Source: Hydnum rufescens UP504
Lineage: Eukaryota > Basidiomycota > Agaricomycetes > Cantharellales > Hydnaceae
Reading direction: 5' to 3'
NCBI GenBank assembly: GCA_014904985.1
Contig: MU128952.1
Coordinates: 308,141 to 328,468 of the forward strand
DNA length: 20,328 nucleotides
This document shows, piece after piece, positions 1 through 7,867 of this stretch. Under the pieces are notes generated by a model. That model ran no database searches. It was given only the letters and a program-made list of their open reading frames with translations, and had not been told where the DNA came from. Position numbers and translations under genes: made by a program. Positions within the stretch are counted from its first letter, which is position 1; each line of letters begins with the position of its first letter.

Positions 1-274
1 TGGCTCCCCTTTGGCCTCGCAAAGCAGACTGGGTAGGCAGAGGTGCTGCTGGAGTGTCTGCTGGACTGCAGCTGACACAAAGCCAGCGACGTGCGTCCCT
101 TGCTCGGCATGTTGTCCAGCTCCTCATGGAGGGCGGCATGTTTGTTGTTGGAGGTTGGGTAGGAGGTGTTGGAGGTGTCGGCGGTAATGGCTAACTGGAG
201 GCACTGTTGGACATTTCAGAATGAGGAGTGGGAGGAAAATCAGCAATACTAAGCAATCCAGATGGTGCGCTCAT
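1..274 (-). pseudogene. 5' end of a retrotransposon gag, inverted and broken
   Basis: Read on the minus strand, an ATG at 274-272 lies 17 nt downstream of the end of an inverted LTR (292-575), which is where a gag gene of an LTR retrotransposon would begin. The first 27 codons are open and Ser/Pro-rich, then stop at 193-191. A different frame further on is open through a stretch with Glu-Leu-Asp-Asn-Met and many Ser residues, so at least one frameshift separates them. The fragment runs off the window edge. No CCHC knuckle or capsid motif is visible in the part present. The gag identity rests on position after the LTR and not on a recognised domain. It is oriented opposite to the pol fragment at 685-2752. 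Confidence 0.45.
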
Positions 275-291
275 GAGAGAGCTTTGTCTTC

Positions 292-575
292 TGTCAGGCC
301 CATGCTGTGACGAGGGCACTAACAAATGTAAACACAAATAATTCCGGCTAAGTCCAGTGTAAGTCCGGCTAAGTCCACAAGAATCGGGCAAGAATGAGAT
401 AAGGAGGTTAGGATGTCAGAGGAGTCGGTCCCAGCAGCCTGGAAGGGACTAGGCGGAAATGAGCACAGCGGTCCTTAAGCTCATGGAGTCAACTGGATGA
501 TACTCAGAGCTGTATAGTCTGGAGTAACAGCGGAAATCCTGAGATATGTAAATATGAAAATATACTGGAGAATCC
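292..575 (-). mobile_element. Inverted 3' part of a Ty3/gypsy LTR
   Basis: The reverse complement of this stretch matches the right part of the plus-strand LTR at 2802-3451. It shares the block CTCAGGATTTCCGCTGTTAC, the segment with CATCCAGTTGACTCCATGAG, and the end TGCCCTCGTC...CCTGACA. The terminal TGTCAGG begins at 292 on the plus strand, which is the inverted LTR end. Several substitutions separate the copies. The left half of the LTR is absent, and homology fades near 575 where unrelated sequence begins. Confidence 0.85.
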
Positions 576-684
576 TATTGAAGGGCTGAGGTCCTGTAGG
601 CGCAGAGCAAGCACCGGAGGGTAACAAGTGGAGAAATCTTCCGAAATTGAGTGCCGAGGAAGCAGTGTCTGCTTGTAAATGGAC
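576..684. other. Junction between inverted LTR and pol fragment
   Basis: This ~110-bp stretch matches neither the LTR nor, recognisably, the end of a reverse transcriptase. It may be badly decayed RT sequence or filler captured at the rearrangement breakpoint. Confidence 0.4.
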
Positions 685-1107
685 CTTCAACAATCTCGGA
701 TTACTTTTACATGAACTGCATCCTTTATAGTGGAAGCTGATGCCTCTGGATATGCAACCAGAGCAGTACTCTCACAGCTCCAAGAGGATGGAAAGTGGCA
801 CCCAGTAGGTTTCCTATCGAAAAGCCTGTCAGAGGCCAAGAGGAATTATGACATCTATGACAAGGAGCTCATGGCCATTATCCGAGCTCTAGAGGCATGG
901 AGACATTACCTAGAGGGCTCTCCACATCCAATTGAGATCTTGACAGACCACCAGAACCTTCAGTACTTCCAGACTGCACAGAAGCTGAATTGGAGACAAG
1001 CCTGCTGGAATATTTTCCTTTCCCGGTTCAACTTCACCCTCCAGCACCGCTCCGGATCACAGTCTGGGAAACCGGATGCTCTTTCACGGCGCCCAGACCA
1101 TCTGTGA
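685..1107 (+). pseudogene. pol: Chromovirus pol fragment: RT tail and RNase H
   Basis: The frame beginning GTG at 730 encodes VEADASGYA, the canonical start of Ty3/gypsy RNase H just after the reverse transcriptase thumb. Counting from 730, likely catalytic acids are D4 (ADAS), E46 (DKELMAI), D73 (LTDHQNL) and D116 (GKPDALSRR), so the set is complete. Upstream, 685-729 reads like the end of RT (FNNL...TFT) but carries an in-frame TGA at 712. Everything 5' of this (gag, protease, RT palm) is missing. The frame ends with TGA at 1105-1107, yet the same frame continues with the expected linker for about 30 codons, so this is a premature stop in a dead element and not a gene end. RNase H would degrade the RNA strand of the replication intermediate. 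Confidence 0.93.
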
Positions 1108-2485
1108 GGAGACTCTGATAACTCTGATGTAGTCCTACTGAAGCCGACTGCTTTCCAGTCCCGTGCCCTAGACACCACAGAGGTTGTGGCAGTGGAAGGA
1201 CCTAGCGGAGCTTGATGGCTTGGATCAAAAGGGCAACAGAGATTGATGACAAAGTAGTCCAGATCATCAAGGAGCTAAACGGAGATGGCCCGAAGGCTCA
1301 CCTGAAAGATTGGGAACTCCAAGGGTCTCTGGTCCTTTTCTGTGGACGTGTCTATGTTCCACTGGACTCCAAACTCCATCATGACCTAGTCCGTGAACAC
1401 CACAACACCCCAACCACAGGCCACCCCGGATGATGGAAGACATATGAACTTGTGTCTCACCACTACTGGTGGCCAGGGATGTCATGGTATGTCGCAACCT
1501 ATGTTTCCACCTGTGACACCTGCAATCGGACCAAAACCTTCCCATCCAAACCATCCAGAACTCTCCACCCTAATCCGGTCCCAGACCGCCGATGGCAAGT
1601 CATATCAGTGGACATGATCATGGAGCTCCCAGAGTTGCATGGATTTGACAGTGTGATGATCGTCGTCGACCGACTCTCCAAACAGATTCATGTGATGCCC
1701 ACAACGACCACAGTGGACTCTGCCGGAGTCGCCCGCCTTTTCCGAGACAATGTCTGGAGGCACCACGGCCTTCCAGAGACCATCATCAGTGATCGGGGCA
1801 CCACATTCACCTCGAAGTTCATGAAGGAACTCAATTCACTCCTTGGAGTTAAAACCAACTTCTCCACAGCATTCCACCCCCAGACAGACGGACAGATGGA
1901 GTGAGTCAATCAGGAGATCGAGCAGTACCTCCGAATCTTTGTCAACCACAGACAAAATGATTGGGCAGACTGGCTCCCTATGGCAGAGTTTGCATACAAT
2001 AACCAGGATTCACTCCTCCACCTGGGAGACCCCATTCCGCCTTGACTCCAGCCAAGATCCTCGCCTTGGTACTGAACCAATCCACCCTGGAGTTGTCGAA
2101 GCGGCCACGGACTTTGTCATACAGATGCAGAAAACCTCTGAGGAAGCCCAGTCTGCTCTCCGCCAAGCAGCCGAGGACATGGCTCATCACTATGATGCTC
2201 ACCAGACAGAAGCCCTGGAGTATGCAGTTCGGAGACTCAGTATGGCTGGATGCTCACAACATTTCCATTGACCGCCCAGCCTGGAAACTCTCGGACAAGT
2301 GGTTAGGCCCATACAAAGTGGACAAGGTGATCTCCCGCTCTGCTATCCGGCTCAAACTTCCCTCCTCCATGCGAGTCCACCTGGTGTTCCATGTCTCGAA
2401 ACTCTGCCCTTTCCAGCCTGACCCAATTACAGATTGCATTGCACATCCTCTGCCTCCTCCCATCCTCCATGGTGGTGAGGAGGAG
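1108..2485 (+). pseudogene. pol: Chromovirus pol fragment: integrase with GPY motif, frameshifted
   Basis: This continues the same pol. The zinc-binding HHCC region is visible: histidines around 1393-1428 (REHH...GHPG), then TCDTC near 1511-1526. The catalytic triad of the DDE core is complete: D at 1611-1613 (SVDM), D at 1791-1793 (ISDRG), and E at 1899-1901 (TDGQME), with spacings D-x59-D-x35-E. Downstream are AEFAYNN and a GPY motif (WLGPYKV, ~2300-2320). The reading frame is broken by TGA at 1434 and 1902 and by shifts near 1205, 2002 and 2225, so no functional protein can be made. The family role is insertion of retrotransposon cDNA into nuclear DNA. Local Arg-to-Cys, Trp and His changes at conserved sites fit CpG decay. 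Confidence 0.95.
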
Positions 2486-2752
2486 TATGAGGTGGAGCGG
2501 ATTGAAAACTCCCACTATTTCTGAGGCTGACTCCAGTACTTGGTGAAATGGAAAGGCTACCCACCCTTGGAGAACCAATGGCTTCTGGAGACCAATCTAG
2601 GTAATGCCCCGGAAGTCATTGCGGAGTTCCACCTTGCTCATCCAGAAGCCCCTCGACAGATCAGTGCCATTGACTTCTCCTCCATTGGGTTCCGGACATG
2701 TCCACTCCTAACTGAACCCCCTGCAGACCTCCCGGACTGGTCGACCCATTGA
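2486..2752 (+). pseudogene. pol: Chromodomain at the C-terminus of integrase
   Basis: This is the final portion of pol. YEVERIENSHYF is followed by LQYLVKWKGY and ENQW, the signature of a chromodomain (aromatic cage Y...W...W plus the VKWKGY strand). A C-terminal chromodomain defines the chromovirus branch of Ty3/gypsy elements, where it is thought to steer integration to heterochromatin. Two TGA codons at 2522 and 2528, in the short loop before LQYLVKWKGY, interrupt the domain at positions where Arg is usual. The frame then runs to a TGA at 2750-2752, 36 bp before the polypurine tract, so the 3' end of the element is otherwise intact. Confidence 0.93.
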
Positions 2753-2788
2753 TCCCTGCTCCTCCAGCCAATCAGGACGATCGGCCCT

Positions 2789-2801
2789 AAGAGGGGGGTG
2801 A
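2789..2801 (+). other. Polypurine tract of the chromovirus
   Basis: AAGAGGGGGGTGA lies directly before the TGTCAGGG start of the LTR. This is the expected position of the plus-strand primer. Confidence 0.85.
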
Positions 2802-3087
2802 TGTCAGGGTTTGTCCCTTACTCCGGTCCACTCCAGTCCACTCCAGATCACTCCGGTCCTTGTCCACCCACCTCCAGTCCAGTTCTCCGCTTAGTTCCTT
2901 TGCCCAAGTCCACTTTGCTTCTGGCTTGATTCTGGTTTGACTCCAATCCAACCCTATTGTGGTTTCATTTCCCTTTCATTTCCCATTGCTTCCGGTTTGT
3001 CCCCTGGCCGAGTTCCTGTTCCTGTTCCTGTCCCCCTTGTAACCACCCACAGTTTAGCGATCACTCCCCTGTAGTATAGTCATCATG

Positions 3088-3093
3088 TATAAG
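3088..3093 (+). promoter_or_regulatory. Putative TATA box in LTR
   Basis: TATAAG sits 287 bp into the LTR in GTATAAGTAG. This is the best candidate for the core promoter of the retrotransposon; it is a short motif, so confidence is modest. Confidence 0.45.
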
Positions 3094-3132
3094 TAGTCCG
3101 AGAGCGAAGTCCAGAGACCCCAGCTTTGGTCT

Positions 3133-3232
3133 CTCAGGATTTCCGCTGTTACTCCGGACTACAGGCAGCCTTCATGTATTCCATATTCATATTACATAAT
3201 CTCAGGATTTCCGCTGTTACTCCGGACTACAG
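3133..3232 (+). repeat. 32-bp direct duplication inside the LTR
   Basis: The 32-bp block beginning CTCAGGATTTCCGCTG occurs identically at 3133-3164 and 3201-3232, 68 bp apart. It lies just downstream of the TATA box, so it could be a duplicated transcription-start or enhancer segment. Confidence 0.9.
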
Positions 3233-3534
3233 CTCCGAGTATCATCCAGTTGACTCCATGAGCTTAAGGACCACTGTGCTCATTTCCGCCTAGTCCCTTC
3301 CAGGCTGCTGGACCGCTCCTCCGACATCCCTAACCTCCTTATCTCATTCTTGCCTGGATTCTTGCAGACTTAGCTGGACTTACACTGGACTTAGCCGGAA
3401 TTATTTGTGTTTACATTTGTTTGGTGCCCTCGTCGCAGCGTGGCCCTGACACGACCAAGGACACAACTGATCCACTACTCTGGAAACAACTACATGCATA
3501 TCGTCTCCACGCATTTACAGACTCCTCTTGCACA

Positions 3535-4640
3535 ATGGACACCGTAGAAGCTCTACCTGAAGCTCAACAAGTCCTATTGCAAGGCAACTACTTCGCCATG
3601 GATGAGGCCTGACAACAAGAACCCTTACTTCTCTGTTCCACCTTCAAAGGCAACACCCCCCCCTTCCCAGGAGAAGACAATCGTGAAAATTACAAATGGG
3701 ATGACGTATTCCCAGGACCACCCCCCCGCCCTGACAATTTTGACATACTAGACAATGCCACCAAACACCTGTATGTAGCATCATACTATCGACCCGATGG
3801 GACCTTCATGACAGTGGCAGAACGAAAAATGGCTGACACCAGTCCAGTATCCACAGGGAGTACAGGTGAGCTGGCTGATCCACAACCCGGCTACAGCATG
3901 GCCTCCCCAACCTGGGAAGATGACCCTCAGCCCACTGAGACATCCGGAAGCGCTTCAAGAAGCGACACTGACAGGGACAATTGGTGGGATGGCCTACCTA
4001 GTCAAACAAACCTACCCACGATGGTACACCCCAACCCCATCCAGACATGCTCTGACTTTGAACCATGCACGAGGCCATGAAGTCGTCCATGGGACCCCCA
4101 CACGGGATCCAATCACATTCCTGGAATCCTAGAAGAAACCAGCACTGGCAACCAAGAGAAGAAGATCCACCTAGGATGGAGAGCTTGTACCAACCTAGCT
4201 CCTCACAACAGCCTTATTCACCTGAACGTCACACCCGCACTCGAGAACCAACAGCCAACGACCACGAAACGCGGCGGCCATCACCTCCCTGGACCCTGGA
4301 ATGATACCACCCCACCCCTCCCAGACCAATGGACTCCTATCCAGCAAACCAGATGATTTTGCCTCCCCGGCCCCAGATTGTGGGTCACATGCCCTTCATA
4401 AACGCTGCAGATGGGTCATGGCAAGTGGCACCCATCATCCAATTGAGCAATCCTATGGACAGGCCCGATCGCCTCCAGCCGCACGAACGAGCTGAACTTG
4501 AAATGGCACGCACCGGCACCGGTGGATCCTGACACCAGGCCATACGCTCAGAAGTTCGCTGCAACCAATACTGCAATGCCCAAGATAGCAATGAGGACTT
4601 GTACCCTGACACCTGCAGAGAGCACTCATCATGTCGTTAA
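3535..4640 (+). pseudogene. Gag-like orphan of a second LTR element
   Basis: From ATG 3535 the frame is open to 4080 apart from one TGA at 3610. It then continues in the next frame (from ~4065) to TAA at 4638-4640, broken only by TGA at 4302 and 4530. The total is about 368 codons, the size of a fungal gag. The N-terminal third has WDDVFPGPPPRPDNFDIL and YVASYYRPDG. The middle is rich in Pro, Ser, Thr and Gln and looks disordered. The last 25 residues hold a Cys/His cluster, C-x3-C-x13-C-x2-H-x2-C, possibly metal-binding but not a classical CCHC knuckle. It is followed after 19 bp by a G-rich polypurine tract and a probable LTR, which argues for a retroelement protein. I do not recognise the family, and no pol follows, so the source may be a gag-only element. 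The chromovirus LTR ends only 83 bp before the ATG. Confidence 0.55.
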
Positions 4641-4659
4641 AACCTTGCACTGCAGGACT

Positions 4660-4668
4660 GGGGGGTGA
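4660..4668 (+). other. Probable polypurine tract of second element
   Basis: GGGGGGTGA directly precedes the TGTTAG start of the putative second LTR. It closely resembles the chromovirus tract at 2789-2801. Confidence 0.6.
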
Positions 4669-5172
4669 TGTTAGTGGTGTGTAAGCCCAGTGGGCACACG
4701 GTTTCACCGACGACTTATAAACTCATGTATATACTCATTTCTCTCCTTTATTCCCTTCTTACTCCTTCCCCCCACAACCGGTGGAAAGCTTCTCCCACAG
4801 GGAGTTTGGTGCTGCCCCAGGTTTAGCTAACTTCTGCTTACTTAATAGTGTAGCAGTCTAGTAGCCAATCCGGGTCGTCCTGAATGTATCTTTTTTCCAT
4901 TCACTCAGTCTGCTATTTGCAGTGCACTGAACTGTGCACTGCGACCTATGTACTGCATGACACTAGTCATGAACATCTCCGGTCCTACTGAACCCAGGAA
5001 TACATCCGTCACATCTGTTACCATCCATCCGGCTGTCCCCAGACGATATTCTCTCCTACCCGACTTGCTTGCTCCATCGTCCAACAAAGCTAATAGTCGT
5101 AAGCCCAATCCGGAGCCTCCTCCTCAAGTCACATGTTGTAATAACCTTAGTTCAGACACAACCGAACTAACA
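4669..5172 (+). mobile_element. Probable LTR of the second element, ~504 bp
   Basis: It starts TGTTAG after a polypurine tract, and a matching CTAACA ends at 5172, giving a 6-bp terminal inverted repeat. TATAAA occurs at 4716-4721. An 83-codon frame across 4948-5199 runs past the LTR end and is probably fortuitous. No second copy is in the window, so the right boundary rests on the inverted repeat alone. Confidence 0.5.
4716..4721 (+). promoter_or_regulatory. Putative TATA box of the second LTR
   Basis: TATAAA lies 47 bp inside the putative LTR and is the best core-promoter candidate there. Confidence 0.35.
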
Positions 5173-5191
5173 GTTGCTTTGTTTGAGGTCA
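5171..5191 (+). repeat. Isolated unit of the 22-bp minisatellite
   Basis: CAGTTGCTTTGTTTGAGGTCA matches the unit of the minisatellite at 6573-6880 with one base missing. It starts on the last two bases of the putative second LTR and sits 1.4 kb from the array. Confidence 0.7.
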
Positions 5192-5705
5192 CAGTGTAAG
5201 CGGGAAACGAAGGGGGGAATCCAGCCACAGTCCACGATATGGAATCGAGAATGAAAAGAGGGGACCATGGGATCAATCCGAATGTTAGGGCTCAAAGGAA
5301 TGAAGGTCTTTGGCAATAGAAATCTAATGCTGTAAGCAACACCTGCTCAAGCAATAGAACAAAGAATGAATCTGGGTCACAATACCACACCCTAAGGCTC
5401 TCCTCTTGAGGCCCTAGAAAAAGTGTAGTAGTCTTGGTGGAATTCACCCAAAGAACCAGCAGCAATACATCAGTGCCTCAAAACTGGGGAGGGGGAAAAC
5501 TATAGAAATTCGCATCTCCTGCACTTAATATACATCACAGAAAAGTGCCATGGCAACTGGCAGAAAGGTGGGGTTAAGTTGAAAATGATGAAAAAGAAAT
5601 AAAGTCAAAAGCTTCAAAACTGAAGGAGATATTCCAAAATCAAGTCAGAATAGGGGAATATGGCTTAACCAAGCTATTCCTCCTCTCCTACTGCACAGAA
5701 TCCCT
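5192..5705. other. Gene-free stretch
   Basis: I see no convincing reading frame, structured RNA or repeat here. A purine run (GAAACGAAGGGGGGAA, ~5203-5218) resembles a polypurine tract, but no LTR start follows it. Confidence 0.5.
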
Positions 5706-6115
5706 TGGGGAATGGTGGAACTGGTCATCCTAGATGTACTCTTTGTCGGATATAAGAGGGGCAGAGAATAATTGCCATTAATAATCAAAAAAGCGGAGGC
5801 AATAATGGAATGAGACATGGGGGAGTTAAATTGTAGAGAGCCAAGTTTTAATCCGCTCGTTTTGCCCTTGGTACCATTGGATGTGGACTGTCGACAGCTT
5901 TCTAGGCGTGCTTGTCCTGAATGAATTGGATCAAAACTGACTGATAAAATCGAAAAATACTGAAGGGATATATGAAACACATAGTAAAATCGACCTGGAG
6001 AGTGCAGTTTTGATCCGTTCGGCTCGTGTTTGGTATCGTATGAAAGGTGTGAATCGTAGCTTTCTGGGTGCTATCTTGTCGAGTCGATCCGATCAAAACT
6101 GAGGAAGATATTCCG
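5706..6115 (+). repeat. Degenerate ~162-bp tandem repeat, three copies
   Basis: A motif with inverted arms (GAAAG...GCTTTC) recurs at about 5706, 5870-5908 and 6032-6070, spaced 164 and 162 bp. The second and third copies share GGTA-C-T-GGA...AGCTTTCT and are followed by GATCAAAACTGA. Related AAACTGA(A)GGAGATATTCC sequences occur near 5617 and 6095. The same motif with the same spacing is found inside the TIR element (10618-10980). The 111-codon minus-strand frame over 5645-5980 lies in this repeat and is not credible as a gene. Confidence 0.65.
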
Positions 6116-6572
6116 CGTTTACTCCTTGAGAGCACCGCATTAGCCCCTATTTGTCATGTGACAAGTCCGCAAGTTGGAATCAAGGCCCGGGTGTGTAATC
6201 TGTTGTATTACATAATCACAATTTGTTAGAGTGCACCTTGAGGCAACAGGAAGTGTGTATCAGAAGTGGAGACTGATTGAAGGTCAAACAAAGCAAGCAA
6301 GTTGAATTGCTATTGCCACATTGAGGTATGGCAGAAAAAGTGGAATTTGGGATGGCCTGTTGAAGTGCCATGGATGAACAATAAATTGGCTCATGTATAG
6401 GTAAGGGAATGACACAGATTCGTGGATTCTAGACATATGGCATCTGGGCTTGTTCTCAAATGAATGACAATGTGGGAATTGACATCCGGATTGACATGGA
6501 AATTGGTTCATTTATTTGGAAAATCATCCTCAGATGGGGTTTGTACGTAGTAGGGATTTGTCCCTCCAACAG
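6116..6572. other. Gene-free stretch before the minisatellite
   Basis: No gene is recognisable on either strand. Short AT-biased frames on the minus strand show no domain or motif. Confidence 0.5.
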
Positions 6573-6880
6573 CAGGTTGCTTTGTTTGAGGTCGCAGGTT
6601 GCTTTGTTTGAGGTCACGGGTTGCTTTGTTTGAGGTCGCGGGTTGCTTTGTTTGAGGTTGTGGGTTGCTTCATTTGGGGTCATGGGTTGCTTCATTTGGG
6701 GTCACAGGTTGCTTTGTTCGGGGTCATGGGTTGCTTCATTCAGGGTTGTGGGTTGCTTCATTCAGGGTCACAGGTTGCTTTGTTCAAGGTTGCGGGTTGC
6801 TTTGTTCAAGGTCATGGGTTGCTTTGTTCGAGGTTGCAGGTTGCTTCATTTGGGGTCATGGGTTGCTTCATTCAGGGTTG
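6573..6880 (-). repeat. 22-bp minisatellite, 14 copies
   Basis: There are exactly 14 tandem 22-bp units of the type CAGGTTGCTTTGTTTGAGGTCG, with variants at the first two bases, TTTGTTT/TTCATTT and the last bases. Because 22 is not a multiple of 3, each frame sees a 66-bp cycle, and three overlapping plus-strand frames are open purely through the repeat. On the minus strand it reads as AATGAAGCAACC-rich sequence similar to the exon-like segments of the neighbouring array. It lies immediately beyond the last intron-like unit in that direction, so it may be an expanded terminal exon. Confidence 0.95.
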
Positions 6881-6912
6881 CATGTTTTGAGGATGGTGCA
6901 GGTAGTGGGCAC

Positions 6913-7023
6913 CTACATTAAATAAAGTACTACCTTTGTAAAAATAAAAATAAAAGAAAACCAATGCAAAAGGAGCAGCCTATGCTGCTCCTTTTGCATG
7001 GTCAGACATGTAAATATACTTAC
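6913..7023 (-). other. Putative hairpin intron L4
   Basis: On the minus strand, donor GTAAGT begins at 7023 and an acceptor TGTAG ends at 6913. An earlier AAAG at ~6935 is an alternative. Inside lies hairpin A at 6965-6998: a perfect 15-bp stem (TGCAAAAGGAGCAGC) with a 4-nt loop. Its branch site is the weakest of the set. Confidence 0.5.
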
Positions 7024-7196
7024 TTTAAAGATTACCACACCCACAGTAGCGGGTGTGTGGCTCTTTATTTCCTCTGTGGCTTTGTGTGCATGTCCTTGGT
7101 CCTTTGCCCATTTTCATTCTCATTGCGGTATGTGTTTGTACACAGGGTTTGGGCTCACAGTTGTGTGGTTCGTGCACTGGGGTGGGGTGTCTTGGC
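7024..7196 (-). other. Exon-like segment L4 with palindrome B
   Basis: The segment lies between acceptor TTTTAG (7197) and donor GTAAGT (7023) on the minus strand. It begins GCCAAGAC and its 3' end is palindrome B (7035-7060, CCACACCC...GGGTGTGTGG). After one leading base, one frame is open to a TAA that abuts the donor. It is low-complexity and not recognisable as a protein. Confidence 0.45.
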
Positions 7197-7292
7197 CTAA
7201 AATAAAAGATAAGTTAGTTTAGAAAACTTGCGCAAACAGAGCAGTGACTGCTGCTCTTTTTGCACATTTGTAGCTACTGAAAAAACACATAC
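7197..7292 (-). other. Putative hairpin intron L3, 96 nt
   Basis: The minus strand has donor GTATGT from 7292, branch-like AACTAAC, and acceptor ATTTTAG ending at 7197. Hairpin A at ~7230-7266 has one mismatch in the stem (AAACAGAGCAG against CTGCTCTTTTT). Confidence 0.65.
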
Positions 7293-7485
7293 TTTATGTG
7301 GCCACACACCTGCTGCAGCAGGTGTGTGGCTCCCTCATTTCCCCTGTGGCTTCAGGTGTGCATTGTCCTTCGTTCATTTGTGCATTTGTGTGTAATGGGG
7401 TGCGGGGTTTCATGGGGTCTTGGTGGGCCCATGGGTTTAGGTTTGTGGCTGTGTGATTTTGCGCATTGGGGTGGGATATGTTGAC
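7293..7485 (-). other. Exon-like segment L3 with perfect 30-nt palindrome B
   Basis: The segment begins GTCAACAT. Two frames are nearly or fully open across its 193 nt; one ends in TAA one base before the donor. Palindrome B at 7301-7330 is perfectly self-complementary over 30 nt (15 + 15, no loop). Confidence 0.5.
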
Positions 7486-7583
7486 CTAGAATAGCATATG
7501 TTAGTTGAAATCAAAGGTCATGCAAAAAGAGCAGTGGCTGCTGCTCTTTTTGCGCATTTAAAACCAGTAAAACATATTACATA
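7486..7583 (-). other. Putative hairpin intron L2, 98 nt
   Basis: The minus strand has donor GTATGT from 7583, branch CTAAC, and acceptor ATTCTAG ending at 7486. Hairpin A has a 13-bp stem at 7522-7534 and 7541-7553 with a 6-nt loop. Confidence 0.65.
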
Positions 7584-7750
7584 CCTTATATGGCCACACA
7601 CCTGCCTCAGTGGGTGTGTGGCTCTCTGTTTTCCTGCTCTTTGTTGTGGCTTCCTGTGGGTGTTGTCATTGTTCATTTGTTCACTCGCTCGTTCACTCAT
7701 TCGCATGTTTCCATTCACGTGGTCGTCATTCGTGGGTGGGACAGCTTGAC
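7584..7750 (-). other. Exon-like segment L2 with palindrome B
   Basis: The 167-nt segment begins GTCAAGCTGTCCC, similar to L3 at both ends but variable in the middle. One frame is open throughout and rich in Asn, Arg, Glu and Gln. Palindrome B at 7592-7621 sits 9 nt before the donor. Confidence 0.5.
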
Positions 7751-7867
7751 CTAGAATAGTAAATAAAAGTATTAGTAAAAAATGCAAAACCTGTGCAAAA
7801 AGAGCAGCTTTCACTGCTCTTTTTGCGCCATTGTATCTACTAGCATAAAAATAAAAATAAAACTCAC
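7751..7867 (-). other. Putative hairpin intron L1, 117 nt
   Basis: The minus strand has donor GTGAGT from 7867, branch ACTAAT, and acceptor ATTCTAG ending at 7751. Hairpin A at 7795-7826 has a 13-bp stem and 6-nt loop. It is the mirror copy of intron R1. Confidence 0.65.

Larger units (their letters stand above)
2802..3451 (+). mobile_element. 3' LTR of the chromovirus, 650 bp
   Basis: The boundaries are defined by an 8-bp terminal inverted repeat, TGTCAGGG at 2802 and CCCTGACA ending at 3451, with the polypurine tract immediately upstream. It carries CACTCC/GGTCC-type short repeats at its left end, a TATAAG box at 3088, and a 32-bp internal duplication. Its right ~280 bp recur inverted at 292-575. 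A 5' LTR in the same orientation is absent from the window, so the target duplication cannot be checked. Confidence 0.9.

Noticed and set aside
3421..3612. Frame starting inside the LTR at 3421 as the true start of the gag-like gene
   Set aside because: Its first 10 codons are LTR sequence. The ATG at 3535 lies outside the LTR and begins the region that stays open downstream.
4660..5172. Second LTR as a 5' LTR with a primer-binding site
   Set aside because: The sequence after 5172 (GTTGCTTTGTTTGAGG) starts no TGG-type tRNA complement, and a polypurine tract precedes the LTR, so a 3' LTR fits better.
5203..5218. Third polypurine tract
   Set aside because: Purine-rich, but not followed by a TG-starting LTR or any inverted terminus.
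5645..5980. 111-codon minus-strand frame
   Set aside because: It overlaps the ~162-bp repeat, has no recognisable motif, and has no counterpart where the repeat recurs.
6573..6880. Possible CRISPR array
   Set aside because: The units are contiguous with no unique spacers, and the window is eukaryotic in character.
6621..6925. Three overlapping 86-92-codon frames on the plus strand
   Set aside because: They follow from a 22-bp tandem repeat without stop codons. All three frames give the same repeating Gly/Cys/Leu-rich text, so this is not coding evidence.
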